DNA of 64,000 nt from Saprospiraceae bacterium (GCA_020627705.1 JAHDGJ010000014.1:23931-87930), one strand, 5' to 3'; counted from the first letter of the stretch, positions 1 through 8,013 are shown. Translations and numbers: made by a program. The notes: generated by a model from the sequence alone, not told the origin.

Positions 1-43
1 AAGTGCAAAAACCAAAGCTCCATTTATCGTTGGGCATGGATTT

Positions 44-1114
44 TTAAACCGATTCTCCGGCTTTCATTTTTTCTGCATTTTCTGCTAAAACTAGGGCCTC
101 AATTATTTCTTCAATTTGCCCTTGCACAATCTTATCCAAACTGTATAGTGTTAGATTAATCCTGTGGTCTGTTACTCTGTTTTGGGGATAATTATATGTC
201 CGTATTTTATCAGATCGATCGCCACTTCCAACAAGCGATTTACGCTTGCTTTTTTGTTCTTGATAGTTGGCTTCGACTTGACTGGTTTTCATTTTAACAA
301 TGAGTCGATTCATTGCAATTTCTCTGTTTTTGTGCTGTGACCTAGAATCTGTACTCTCCGCTACAATACCTGTAGGAATATGTGTAAATCGGACACCAGA
401 TTCTGTCTTATTAACATGTTGACCACCTGCTCCCGATGCTCTAAAGGTATCGGTTCTTAAATCCGCCTTGTTAATATCAATGTCTTCGGCTTCAAACTTG
501 GGCATGACAACAACAGTTGCTGCAGAGGTATGCACCCTTCCTTGAGATTCGGTTTTGGGTACTCTTTGCACTCGATGAGCCCCAGATTCAAACTTTAATC
601 TTCCATACACATCATCACCAGTAACCTCCATGACAATTTTATTATAACCCCCAACAGTACCTTCATTGATGTCTATAAGCTCCACCTTCCAGTTTTGGGT
701 TTCGAAAAACTTGGTATACATTTTATACAAGTCACCAGCAAAAATACTTGCCTCATCACCTCCTGCTCCAGAACGGATTTCAAAAACAACATCTTTAGAA
801 TCTTCAGGATCTTTGGGAATAAGAAGCACTTTGATGTTTTCTTCAATAGCAGGAAGTTTGGCTTCAGCTTCTTCCAATTCAGCTTTGGCCATTTCTTTCA
901 TTTCTGGATCATCATCTTTCATCATCTCTTTGGCATTTTCAATATTGCTCAAGAGGTTTTTGTATAAATGATATTGTTCTACTATTTCGGAAAGCTCCTT
1001 ATACTGCTTGTTTAATTTGGTGTACTTTTTTAGATCTTGAACGACCTCTGGGTTGGAGAGTTGTTCTTCGATGTAAACATATCTTTCGTAAATAGCTTGG
1101 AGCTTTTCAAACAT
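44..1114 (-). CDS. prfA: Peptide chain release factor 1 (RF1)
   Basis: RF1 recognises UAA and UAG in the ribosomal A site and triggers hydrolysis of peptidyl-tRNA in the cytoplasm. The 356 residues are the usual full length. The stop-codon reading motif PxT is present as PKT (residues 186-188), which separates it from RF2 (SPF). The catalytic GGQ is at 230-232 inside GAGGQHVNKTESG, whose Gln is normally methylated. The N-terminal 100 residues are the helical, charge-rich domain 1. The gene is probably monocistronic: a TAnnTTTG box lies 18 bp upstream, and the small gene before it ends in its own terminator. Identification is secure. Confidence 0.97.
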   Translation of the reverse strand: MFEKLQAIYERYVYIEEQLSNPEVVQDLKKYTKLNKQYKELSEIVEQYHLYKNLLSNIENAKEMMKDDDPEMKEMAKAELEEAEAKLPAIEENIKVLLIPKDPEDSKDVVFEIRSGAGGDEASIFAGDLYKMYTKFFETQNWKVELIDINEGTVGGYNKIVMEVTGDDVYGRLKFESGAHRVQRVPKTESQGRVHTSAATVVVMPKFEAEDIDINKADLRTDTFRASGAGGQHVNKTESGVRFTHIPTGIVAESTDSRSQHKNREIAMNRLIVKMKTSQVEANYQEQKSKRKSLVGSGDRSDKIRTYNYPQNRVTDHRINLTLYSLDKIVQGQIEEIIEALVLAENAEKMKAGESV

Positions 1115-1131
1115 AATCCATGATTATGGCG

Positions 1132-1139
1132 CAAAAATA
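1132..1139 (-). promoter_or_regulatory. Possible -7 promoter element of prfA
   Basis: On the minus strand this reads TATTTTTG, matching the Bacteroidota -7 consensus TAnnTTTG. It lies about 18 bp before the prfA ATG, giving a leader of roughly a dozen bases. No convincing TTTG at -33 is seen, so the call rests on one box only. Confidence 0.4.
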
Positions 1140-1170
1140 AAAGAGTATTAGGTTCTGCCATGACAGAAGT

Positions 1171-1200
1171 AAAAAAAACACAACATTCAGTAAGGTTGTG
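1171..1200 (-). terminator. Weak intrinsic terminator after the anti-sigma-like gene
   Basis: On the minus strand a 6-bp stem (CACAAC/GTTGTG) with a 10-base loop is followed by eight Ts. It lies just past the stop of the 78-residue gene, between it and prfA, so it probably ends the ECF sigma transcript. The stem is short, so efficiency is uncertain. Confidence 0.55.
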
Positions 1201-1217
1201 AAAAGAACACTTTCGGT

Positions 1218-1454
1218 TTATTTAACCCGAATGTTGTCTCGAATGCTCTGAATAAGGTCTGGAGAAACCGACTCTTTTCTCAGGTTATTTTTAATGTAGT
1301 CTCTTGAGTTTCTTTCGTCTTTAAACATCTGAGCAAACCTGGGATCAGAATTTACTTTGTCAAAAAGGTCTTCTTGTTCTTTAGCACCTAGGGCATTATC
1401 TAGGTAAAGATTAATTTTTTGTCTCAAATCAGAATTATCGTTTTGATTCCTCAT
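1218..1454 (-). CDS. Small anti-sigma-factor-like protein
   Basis: This is a 78-residue, highly charged, soluble helical protein with no membrane segment, Cys or His zinc site. It lies 75 bp downstream of an ECF sigma factor gene on the same strand and is followed by a terminator. In Bacteroidota, ECF genes are commonly followed by short proteins of this kind, whose N-terminal pattern (here INLYLDNALGAKEQEDL) resembles the start of anti-sigma domains with a conserved 'yLdgeLs..e...f' run. Inference: it may bind or modulate the neighbouring sigma factor. It lacks the transmembrane sensor part of classical anti-sigma factors, so it would act as a cytoplasmic modulator. An unrelated small protein is possible. 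Confidence 0.5.
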   Translation of the reverse strand: MRNQNDNSDLRQKINLYLDNALGAKEQEDLFDKVNSDPRFAQMFKDERNSRDYIKNNLRKESVSPDLIQSIRDNIRVK

Positions 1455-1529
1455 AACTACGAATTGAATGAATTATATCAAAGCAAAATGTCTAGAATAC
1501 AAATTAATTAAAATTATTTTTTGGTGTTG

Positions 1530-2117
1530 TTATTCTTCACTTTCTTCCCCTCTTTTGTCTTTAAAGCCTCTTTTTGAAGCATAGTCTTTCAGTTTTTCTT
1601 TAAGCATATTTCGTGCCCTAAATAATCTTGACCTTACCGTCCCGATAGGAACATCGATTATTTTAGAAATCTCCTCATAAGTAAATCCTTCAACATCACA
1701 AAGTAGAATTACTGTTCTAAAATCAATTGGAAGGGCGTTTACTGCAAGGGTAACCTCATCTCCCATCATGTTTTTAAAAATCTCTTCCCGGAGATCCATA
1801 TAACCTGTAACACGGTCGTCTTCTGTGTTGTGATAGTTGATAAAGTCTTCAAAATCAACTCTCGAAGGCTGCTTACTTTTCTTACGATATTCGTTGATGT
1901 AAGCATTCTTCAAAATTTTAAACAACCAAGCCTTCGCATTAGTTCCTTCGATGTATTTATCAATGAATCTATGTGCCTTCATGTAGGTTTCTTGAACCAA
2001 ATCATCAGCATCGGCATCATTATACGTTAAATGGAACGCAAAAGTTTTTAATGCACTAATATGAGGAAACAGCTCCTCGTCAAATATTCTTTGATTTCGT
2101 TGGGATTGCTTGTCCAA
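1530..2117 (-). CDS. ECF-type RNA polymerase sigma factor (RpoE-like)
   Basis: This is a 195-residue sigma-70 family protein of the extracytoplasmic-function group. Region 2 is visible around residues 30-60 (the ADADDLVQETYMKAH run), followed by the AKAWLFKILKNAYINEYRKK segment that binds the -10 element. Region 4 is at about 135-185, with the helix-turn-helix signature YEEISKIIDVPIGTVRSRLFRAR. The start codon is TTG: an in-frame stop lies seven codons upstream and no ATG is available near it. The downstream 78-residue gene may be its regulator. The stress or signal it serves cannot be read from the sequence. Confidence 0.93.
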   Translation of the reverse strand: MDKQSQRNQRIFDEELFPHISALKTFAFHLTYNDADADDLVQETYMKAHRFIDKYIEGTNAKAWLFKILKNAYINEYRKKSKQPSRVDFEDFINYHNTEDDRVTGYMDLREEIFKNMMGDEVTLAVNALPIDFRTVILLCDVEGFTYEEISKIIDVPIGTVRSRLFRARNMLKEKLKDYASKRGFKDKRGEESEE

Positions 2118-2186
2118 ATGTTCTTCTTTAGTCGCTCAAGATAGACAACAATTTTGCTTTTGCAAAAGTGCCGCAAATCATAAAAA

Positions 2187-3479
2187 TTATACTTTTTTAC
2201 TTTCCAAAGGGTGAATTTTTGCTTTGAGCCATTGGTCCAATTTATTGTAAATGATATTCTGGTCCTCTTTCGAAAAACTTGAAATCCTTGTACGATGATC
2301 TCCTTTAGGTTTTGTCATCAAAAGGGCATCTTGATTTTTTGGCGGTTGGAAACCACATGCCCCCCAAGGGTCATACTCTCCTTGGACATGTATTATTTTA
2401 TCTCCATTATGATAAAGCCATACGCGCACATATTTTAGATAATCTTGGTCCATGCTTAGATCCAAATCTTGAGGTGCAAAAGGAAGGTTGTCAAACCTTT
2501 TTAAGGCTTTTAGTTTCGATTTAAATGGCTGATGAATAAAGGCATAGTAGCCATTTTCCTTCATGAATTGATAATAAGAGGGTTCAAAGTATTCACATGT
2601 TTTATCGGAGTAAAAATCAAAGCCAACCATTTGATTAATGGTATTGAAGATCGAATCAACTGATATATTTAATCCTACCTTATCGCAAGAGTGCCCCCAC
2701 TGCCAAAAAGAAAAAGTAAATTCTAAAACCGCATATTCTACTGCCGCAGCAGTACCTATTCGATCAAAGGAAATAGAATCAACAACTGCTAGCGAGTCTA
2801 ATTTTTGAATTAGGGCTTCTCTGTGGTCCAAAGCCAAATGTTGAAAATCTTCTAATTTTTCACGACACGCTTCTGATCCATTAGTAAGAATTGCCTCGTC
2901 GCAACGCTGATCGGTTTGAGAAAATGGCAAGGGTGCTACGTATGGAACAGCAACCTTTGAATCTTTGGGATATTTAGACTTATAAATTAAACAGGTGGTG
3001 CCGCCTTTGCTAATTCCTGTAGTGATCCATTCTTTTTTATAAATTTTGCCAAAGACTTTTCTAAGTCTATGCAAATCCTCCATCGCTTGATCATTCGTTA
3101 GGTATTTGTAGTCGTTTGATTGGGGTTTTGATTTGCCAAAGAACCTATATTCTACCTGAATTTGATTCGATTTTAAAATCTCTGAAAGTTCATAGTGCTT
3201 CTGTCTAGCAGAATACCCTTCGGTAACATAAACGACTGGGGCTTTAAAGTCATAATGATATAAGAAAACGCGTTGGGTAAAATTTTCTGAATTTTTAGAA
3301 AAATGATCCACCTTTTGAGGTATAAGCAATTCGTATTCTTGTTTGAAGTGATCAGAGCTTTCAAGCTTGTTGATTGTAATACCTGGAAAATGTTTTTCCA
3401 GAAGTTTTTCAATCTTACTTTGGGAAAATATGGAAGTTGAAAAGGAAACAAGGAGTAAACTAAAAAGAATCTTTTTCAT
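2187..3479 (-). CDS. Secreted S37-type serine aminopeptidase (PS-10 family)
   Basis: The 430-residue protein has a clear signal peptide (residues 1-20, ending SIFSQ), so it acts in the periplasm or outside. It has the alpha/beta-hydrolase nucleophile elbow GISKGG with Ser157. The surrounding sequence (YRFFGKSKP before it, and a late acidic/His region with VQGEYDPWGA and KGDHRTRI) fits the S37 prolyl/tripeptidyl aminopeptidase family known from Streptomyces PS-10 and common in Bacteroidota. Its role would be release of N-terminal residues from imported peptides. It overlaps the end of galK by 20 bp and is presumably co-transcribed, although no functional link to galactose is evident. Confidence 0.8.
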   Translation of the reverse strand: MKKILFSLLLVSFSTSIFSQSKIEKLLEKHFPGITINKLESSDHFKQEYELLIPQKVDHFSKNSENFTQRVFLYHYDFKAPVVYVTEGYSARQKHYELSEILKSNQIQVEYRFFGKSKPQSNDYKYLTNDQAMEDLHRLRKVFGKIYKKEWITTGISKGGTTCLIYKSKYPKDSKVAVPYVAPLPFSQTDQRCDEAILTNGSEACREKLEDFQHLALDHREALIQKLDSLAVVDSISFDRIGTAAAVEYAVLEFTFSFWQWGHSCDKVGLNISVDSIFNTINQMVGFDFYSDKTCEYFEPSYYQFMKENGYYAFIHQPFKSKLKALKRFDNLPFAPQDLDLSMDQDYLKYVRVWLYHNGDKIIHVQGEYDPWGACGFQPPKNQDALLMTKPKGDHRTRISSFSKEDQNIIYNKLDQWLKAKIHPLESKKV

Positions 3480-4605
3480 AGGGTCTAATTTTCAAACCAT
3501 CACAAGGATAACAAACAAATCCTTGGGCTTCATGTTTAAAAGCCTTAAAGTATTTTGGTAAAATTTGCCTTAAAACGGTTTGGGATTGATTTTTATTAAC
3601 AAGGGCGAGCACAGATCCTCCAAATCCCCCACCGATCATCCGAGCCCCATAAACATTGGGCGTTTGAATGAGAGACGCCACTAAAAAGTCAATTTCTGGT
3701 GTACTCACTTCATAGTTTTCAGACAAGCTTTTATGGCACTGTGTAAGCAGTTTTCCGAGTTTTTTGGGCTCGTTCTTTGCCAATGCTCCCAAAGCGTGTT
3801 GTACTCTTTTTTGTTCTTCTATAAAATGTTTTATTCTGAGGGATAGTCTTTTTTGTTCCTCTTCGAAATATTGAAGATGTGCTGCTGTTAAATCAGTGTA
3901 GCCTATGTCTGTCGAAGTTTTTTCTTTTATCAACTGTAATCCATCATCACAATCTTTTCTCCTGTCGTTATACTCGCTTCCGCTTAATTCATGATTTACC
4001 ATGCTGTTAATCAGAAGCCACTCTGAATTTTGAAGTTCGTGTAAATGAGCCTGAACGGTTTTGGTTAAACAATCAATTTCTAAAAAGTGCCCTTTTTGAC
4101 CATATAAAATTGCTGTTTGGTCCATGATACCACCTAGTGTACCACTTGCATGTTCGGCTTTACTTGAGAGCTTTACGATTTGATTTTTGGTCAAGCCCAA
4201 AGAGTTTAAATGATTTAGACCAGCAAGTAATCCACAAGTAAGTGCCGTGCTGCTTGATAGGCCCTGGCCTATGGGCAAATCTCCACAAATGGAAAGATTA
4301 AATGGGGGTACGCAATGTCCCTCTTTTTGTAATTCGTGCAACGCCTGAACAATATATCTGCCCCAATGATTGGAGGCGGGTTCTTTAGCTAATTCAAATT
4401 TTTCTTGATGAAAATGAGAATATGCGTGACTTGAATCCTTCGAAAGACTAAATATTAGTTGTGTTTTTTTGTGAATGGCAAACGGCAAAACAGTCCCTCC
4501 GTTGTAATCTGTGTGTTCGCCTAGGATGTTTACCCTACCTGGGGAATCTACAATTAGTAGAGGTTTTTCGAAGTTGGCTTGGTGAAAATTTAGTTCATTT
4601 TTCAA
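3460..4605 (-). CDS. galK: Galactokinase
   Basis: It phosphorylates galactose at C1 with ATP, the first committed step of the Leloir pathway. The family signature is near the N-terminus (GRVNILGEHTDYNGG, residues 23-37), where Glu and Asp contact galactose. The GHMP kinase ATP loop PIGQGLSSST is at 111-120, and a C-terminal glycine-rich motif (GARMIGGGFGGS) completes the fold. At 381 residues it is full length. No galT, galE or mutarotase lies nearby, so the pathway must be completed elsewhere. The downstream S37 peptidase gene overlaps it by 20 bp, indicating one transcript. Confidence 0.95.
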   Translation of the reverse strand: MKNELNFHQANFEKPLLIVDSPGRVNILGEHTDYNGGTVLPFAIHKKTQLIFSLSKDSSHAYSHFHQEKFELAKEPASNHWGRYIVQALHELQKEGHCVPPFNLSICGDLPIGQGLSSSTALTCGLLAGLNHLNSLGLTKNQIVKLSSKAEHASGTLGGIMDQTAILYGQKGHFLEIDCLTKTVQAHLHELQNSEWLLINSMVNHELSGSEYNDRRKDCDDGLQLIKEKTSTDIGYTDLTAAHLQYFEEEQKRLSLRIKHFIEEQKRVQHALGALAKNEPKKLGKLLTQCHKSLSENYEVSTPEIDFLVASLIQTPNVYGARMIGGGFGGSVLALVNKNQSQTVLRQILPKYFKAFKHEAQGFVCYPCDGLKIRPYEKDSF

Positions 4606-4666
4606 AATACTCGTATAGAGACATTAAAAATGCTAAAATACCATGGTGTAGCCTTAAATTATACTT

Positions 4667-4674
4667 TATATTTG
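4667..4674 (+). promoter_or_regulatory. -7 promoter element of tRNA-Cys
   Basis: TATATTTG matches the Bacteroidota TAnnTTTG box and lies 11 bp before the tRNA 5' end, a fitting distance for a short precursor leader. The -33 region is a poor match. Confidence 0.5.
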
Positions 4675-4685
4675 CGCACCGAAAA

Positions 4686-4756
4686 GGTCGCGTGGCCGAG
4701 GGGCTAGGCAGAGGTCTGCAAAACCTCGTACGGCGGTTCGAGTCCGTCCGCGACCT
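4686..4756 (+). tRNA. tRNA-Cys (GCA)
   Basis: The acceptor stem GGTCGCG/CGCGACC pairs perfectly (4686-4692 with 4749-4755). The anticodon loop contains GCA, and the T loop is GGTTCGAGTCC. The discriminator base is T (U73), the known cysteine identity element. CCA is not encoded. The 3' end is the integration target of the adjacent element: the last 15 bases of the gene belong to the 18-bp direct repeat found again at 10375-10392. The gene remains intact at the left junction. Confidence 0.95.
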
Positions 4757-4759
4757 CAA
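4742..4759 (+). other. attL: left attachment repeat of the integrated element
   Basis: The 18 bp GTCCGTCCGCGACCTCAA cover the tRNA-Cys 3' end plus CAA. They recur exactly at 10375-10392, just beyond the integrase gene. This is the pattern left by tyrosine-recombinase integration into a tRNA gene. Confidence 0.85.
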
Positions 4760-4763
4760 CAGA

Positions 4764-4794
4764 CCCCTGACTATCAAATAGTTAGGGGTTTTTT
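4764..4794 (+). terminator. Intrinsic terminator after tRNA-Cys, inside the element
   Basis: An 11-bp stem (CCCCTGACTAT/ATAGTTAGGGG, with one G-T wobble), a 3-base loop and six Ts follow the tRNA directly. Because it lies to the right of attL it is element-borne. The presumed original terminator was moved to 10393-10423. It ends tRNA transcription and shields the element from it. Confidence 0.85.
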
Positions 4795-4800
4795 AGTTAT

Positions 4801-4827
4801 TGAGGTGACGTCATGGGTGACGGATTT
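4801..4827 (+). promoter_or_regulatory. Left copy of the paired GGTGAC site
   Basis: This 27-bp stretch has GGTGAC at 4804-4809 and 4816-4821 (12-bp period) and the palindrome TGACGTCA between them. It matches 10248-10274 at 25 of 27 positions in the same orientation. Its place near the element end suggests an arm-type site for integrase or excisionase. This is inference from position and repetition. Confidence 0.55.
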
Positions 4828-4938
4828 GATTAAACTGGGGTAAAGAACACTCTATTCAAGTGGAAATAAATTTTTTCTTTTTTCAAAGAAATTATTGAGT
4901 CCTATTACTTAATTTACTGGTCCTTAAATAAAATTGTA

Positions 4939-5559
4939 ATGGAAAAACTACTTTGTACTTACTTTTTTTTGTTATCGAGTTTTTTAGTGTTCTCTCAAGA
5001 AAAATATTCTAATTGGGACAGCGACTACCTTTCTACAGAGAAACCTTATGAAATTCAACTTTCAAAGAATAAGAAGGGAGTCGTAACTTTTTGGATTGAT
5101 GCAGCACCTTCAGGCAGCTATACTAAAAGAGCTGGTTTCAAAATTGATAGTGGTGAAGATTTAGATAATTTCAGAACGTTTCTTATGGATTGCAAAGGGA
5201 AATATTTGGAATGGGTTCAAGTTGCAAAGTCTAACAATGTTGATAAATTGACGAAAGTAATGGACTTCAAGGTTAAAAGATTAGGTGCTTTCTGGTTGGA
5301 CTATAAAGATTGGGAATTTGATTATTCAGTTTCACCTTCTGCCTCTTTTCACATATTAGATTATGATGGTGTGTTATATCATCTATTAATAGTGCGTACT
5401 GGGGAATTAACGGCATCATCTAATTCTTACAAAAAAGATGATGGAGCAATGCTAGTTTTTAGTTCAGAAAAAGAAATTGATGACTTTCTTTCGAAGATTG
5501 ATTTATCGAAGGCTGAAAAATCTTTAAATTCTGCTAAAAAAGAGGATTTGTTTAAATAG
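4939..5559 (+). CDS. Predicted secreted protein of unknown function (element cargo)
   Basis: The 206-residue protein begins with a typical signal peptide (KLLCTYFFLLSSFLVFSQ, residues 3-20), so it is exported to the periplasm or beyond. The mature part is mixed and rich in Lys, Asp and aromatic residues, without Cys motifs, repeats or a recognisable domain. A lysine-rich amphipathic C-terminus follows residue 185. It is the only gene of the element on the plus strand and lies next to attL, the usual place for cargo. There is no lipobox Cys, so it is probably soluble. It could be a host-derived passenger or an element-specific effector. I do not recognise a family. Confidence 0.7.
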   Translation: MEKLLCTYFFLLSSFLVFSQEKYSNWDSDYLSTEKPYEIQLSKNKKGVVTFWIDAAPSGSYTKRAGFKIDSGEDLDNFRTFLMDCKGKYLEWVQVAKSNNVDKLTKVMDFKVKRLGAFWLDYKDWEFDYSVSPSASFHILDYDGVLYHLLIVRTGELTASSNSYKKDDGAMLVFSSEKEIDDFLSKIDLSKAEKSLNSAKKEDLFK

Positions 5560-5569
5560 TAGAAAAATG

Positions 5570-6193
5570 TCAACCTTTGTCAACCTTTTGCGGTATTAAA
5601 TGAGTGGCTAAAATCTTTTCGATTTCAAATATTTGTTCTTGTGGGAGGTTTTCGATTTGTTCCTTTGTAATTCTTAGGTTGTTTACTTGAATATAATTAT
5701 TGGTTATAGCCTTTTTAATCGGTGTTGCAAATTTCAAGTAAAGTGCTGCTGATTTAGTGTCACCGTTTAAACCATTTTTTAGTAAGACACTCATTAACTC
5801 ATCTTTCATGATTTTAATACTTTGTAAATTTGCTAATCTGTATTGTGAAGTGTCGAAATACTTTAAATGTTTATAGATAGTTTGTCTACTTAATCCCGTC
5901 ATTATTGAAAGAGCAGAAACACTAGAATTATTAAGTCCCAATAATTTAATGGTTTTAATAATAGATTTATGGTTTCTTTGAAACAAGTCACGTTTACCTT
6001 CAATTGAAATTTGGCGACTTTCATCAATAGAAGTTTCTTCATTTGAGTATATCGACGGAGTGAAATATGATGTATACAGACCATCAAATTTTTTACCATA
6101 GGTTTCTTGTAATTCATTAAAATTTTGTTCCATGTAATCCAATTGATCAGAATGATTCATTGACTGTATTTCTTCTAATGTTTTCAGTTCCAT
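5570..6193 (-). CDS. HTH-domain protein of unknown function (element)
   Basis: This 207-residue, lysine/leucine-rich protein has a helix-turn-helix-like stretch near residues 90-115 (VSALSIMTGLSRQTIYKHLK), resembling the DNA-binding part of replication or partition regulators and Hin-type helices. A charged, mostly helical C-terminus follows, with the run RITKEQIENLPQEQ. Its start is 2 bp after the stop of the replication-protein-like gene, so the two are co-transcribed, and it is the last gene of that operon. It may control copy number or excision. A terminase-small-subunit-like role cannot be excluded but is not supported by other phage genes. Confidence 0.6.
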   Translation of the reverse strand: MELKTLEEIQSMNHSDQLDYMEQNFNELQETYGKKFDGLYTSYFTPSIYSNEETSIDESRQISIEGKRDLFQRNHKSIIKTIKLLGLNNSSVSALSIMTGLSRQTIYKHLKYFDTSQYRLANLQSIKIMKDELMSVLLKNGLNGDTKSAALYLKFATPIKKAITNNYIQVNNLRITKEQIENLPQEQIFEIEKILATHLIPQKVDKG

Positions 6194-6195
6194 TT

Positions 6196-7206
6196 TTAAA
6201 GTTTATCCGTTAATTGATTAGTATTTGTTTTTTGGTCAAGTAAATAGATGTTACATTTTGACTGTATACTTTCAGGGAAAATCGTAACATTTTTGTTCTT
6301 GGTTTGTCTTTTTTGGTAGTCGGGAAAATCGTAACACATTAGTTGATCCCACTTTAATACAATTGTTGCCTTAATTGACTTTTTCAAGGTTGTTAGATTG
6401 TGACGTTTAAGGATTGAAAAGAATTTATCCTTGAAACGCTTTTTGGCCATTCTGTCTGGAAACAAATGCCAATGAATAGGGTTAACTGCCTTAATAAATA
6501 TTTGCCTTTCTATAGGGTCTTTAAAATCAATCTTGGTGATGTCATCTAAAATCATAAACTTGTCAAAGCCGTTAATCAAATCTTGTTTAAGTAATTCCAA
6601 CTTTGATTTGTCTTTCAAATCTTCTAAAAATTGAATACCGAATTTTTTCAAGTATGCAGACTTTACAACTTTCATTTCTATTCTCAATAGCCACGTATCT
6701 AGATTATATTGTTTTCCCTTGTAATAAATCTTGATAAACGTTTGCGAAGTTTTCCATTGTTTGAATTTCCCTTTGCCGTCAAAACTCTTTACGGTATCAT
6801 TTTTATTGTCATTCCATAAAATGATATGACTATCAATTAAAGTGTTTGGGCTGATTGGAACTTTAACATTTACTCCGTATTCTAAGTTTTCAATTTTGGT
6901 TTTTGAAGCATCAAGACCAAACTTAGATTCTAGATGTGTAATTGTTTCTAATAGCTTAATGTAATTATAGTCATCCCAGTTTTGATGACCTTGTCTTGTA
7001 ACTCGATTATAAAACACATGAAGTGAACCTTGCATTCTTATACTCTTTTCATTAATTCTAAACTTTATATTCTCATTACTTCCATCATATCTTTTATATA
7101 CTTCACCTGTTGAAATGTTAGTGTGTTCAATGAACTGTAGATTAGAATTGTTTTTTAATTTTTCAGAATCTAAATAGGATATATTTAATTTGACAAAGTC
7201 TATCAC
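6196..7206 (-). CDS. Putative gene II/X-like replication initiation protein (element)
   Basis: The 336-residue protein has the layout of filamentous-phage/plasmid gene II-type replication proteins: a GSLHVFYN motif near residue 90, a segment aligning with the family's 'LE.G.N+' run (KIENLEYGVNVKV), then IKIYYKGKQYNLDTWLLRIE, like the 'iKiYdK...llRiE' core. Members nick the plus-strand origin for rolling-circle replication. The exact catalytic Tyr cannot be assigned by eye. The start is GTG; an in-frame stop lies two codons upstream. It heads a two-gene operon, with an 18-bp motif at 7229-7246 shared with the integrase leader. A relaxase-like role is the main alternative. Confidence 0.5.
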   Translation of the reverse strand: MIDFVKLNISYLDSEKLKNNSNLQFIEHTNISTGEVYKRYDGSNENIKFRINEKSIRMQGSLHVFYNRVTRQGHQNWDDYNYIKLLETITHLESKFGLDASKTKIENLEYGVNVKVPISPNTLIDSHIILWNDNKNDTVKSFDGKGKFKQWKTSQTFIKIYYKGKQYNLDTWLLRIEMKVVKSAYLKKFGIQFLEDLKDKSKLELLKQDLINGFDKFMILDDITKIDFKDPIERQIFIKAVNPIHWHLFPDRMAKKRFKDKFFSILKRHNLTTLKKSIKATIVLKWDQLMCYDFPDYQKRQTKNKNVTIFPESIQSKCNIYLLDQKTNTNQLTDKL

Positions 7207-7228
7207 TTTCTACTTATATTCGCATTAC

Positions 7229-7246
7229 GCATTTATTGAACTGAAT
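7229..7246 (-). promoter_or_regulatory. 18-bp leader motif, copy 1 (replication gene)
   Basis: GCATTTATTGAACTGAAT (plus strand) lies 23 bp upstream of the replication-protein-like start. It is identical to 10216-10233, just upstream of the integrase start, in the same orientation relative to its gene. It could be a shared operator or promoter part. Confidence 0.5.
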
Positions 7247-7249
7247 GTT

Positions 7250-7284
7250 AATAGGTCTGGACGGGTTTTTCTTCCAGACCTATT
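7250..7284. repeat. Perfect 12-bp inverted repeat at an operon junction
   Basis: AATAGGTCTGGA (7250-7261) pairs exactly with TCCAGACCTATT (7273-7284) around an 11-base loop. It overlaps the stop codon of the 149-residue gene. The T-rich run follows only on the plus strand, so it looks like a terminator facing rightwards, although the genes here run leftwards. In the minus-strand transcript it would still form a stable 3' hairpin. Confidence 0.6.
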
Positions 7285-7729
7285 TTTGTTTTATAAAATC
7301 AATGAATTTTTTTCTTGTCGAGCTAATCAATAAATCATTGATTACTTTTTTTCTCTGATTGGGAAACACTTTATACTTTTCCACATAATGGACCAATAGC
7401 CATAAACCACATTTAGAAAATTCAAACAAGACAAAGGATTTTATTTTAAAGCCTCTTTTGATTTCGTAATTATCACCACAAAAGACATAGGGGTTTTCGG
7501 TAGGTATTAAACCATTATGAAATAGTTTAACATAATTACCCTTTTTGTTTTTTCTGGACTTCTTTGAATGAATGATTTCTTTGATACCAAAATCTTTGTA
7601 AGATTGTCTTTGAGCTGGTGCAGTTTTAATTTTCTTTGTAAGTGGTAGAAAACCGACTTTAGACGTTCTATAAAGATCAAAGTATTTGTCTTCATCGTTG
7701 AACTTGAATAGCTGATAAATGACATTCAT
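7280..7729 (-). CDS. Hypothetical protein (element)
   Basis: This 149-residue basic protein (many Lys and Phe, sequence such as KKSRKNKKGNYVKLFHNG) has no signal peptide, membrane segment or recognised motif. Its start is 2 bp after the stop of the excisionase-like gene, so the pair forms one operon. The high Lys content suggests nucleic-acid binding, but that is only inference. The gene ends inside a perfect inverted repeat. Codon use is AT-rich like the rest of the element and unlike the flanking chromosome. Confidence 0.6.
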   Translation of the reverse strand: MNVIYQLFKFNDEDKYFDLYRTSKVGFLPLTKKIKTAPAQRQSYKDFGIKEIIHSKKSRKNKKGNYVKLFHNGLIPTENPYVFCGDNYEIKRGFKIKSFVLFEFSKCGLWLLVHYVEKYKVFPNQRKKVINDLLISSTRKKFIDFIKQK

Positions 7730-7731
7730 GG

Positions 7732-8013
7732 CTAAGAAATTTTAGTTTCCATTTTTGTCATTACACTAAGAACCTGGTCCTTTCGGTATCGTTTGACCTT
7801 ACCAATTCTGTGCGGTTCTGTAATTCCTTTGCGGTCGTATTTCCATAGAGTGACATCGCTGATTTTAAGAAGTTGTTTTACTTCTTTTGAATTGAGCCAT
7901 TCTTTAGAATCTAGATCATTCTTTCTTTCTGATATGAGTTCTTCTTTGACTATCTCACGAACATTGGTAAGAAGATCATTTAATGAGATAGGAGATAATA
8001 GTACGTCTTGCAT
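7732..8013 (-). CDS. Excisionase-like HTH DNA-binding protein (element)
   Basis: The 93-residue protein has a MerR/excisionase-type winged helix-turn-helix: EWLNSKEVKQLLKISDVTLW (about residues 43-62), then KYDRKGITEPHRIGKVKRYR with the wing and the usual 'RIGkvkRY+kdqv' end. Such proteins are common next to tyrosine recombinases in Bacteroidota elements and act as recombination directionality factors or regulators. The upstream intergenic region holds a paired GGTGAC site (8064-8081), a plausible autoregulatory target. It is the first gene of a two-gene operon. A purely regulatory role instead of excision is possible. Confidence 0.75.
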   Translation of the reverse strand: MQDVLLSPISLNDLLTNVREIVKEELISERKNDLDSKEWLNSKEVKQLLKISDVTLWKYDRKGITEPHRIGKVKRYRKDQVLSVMTKMETKIS

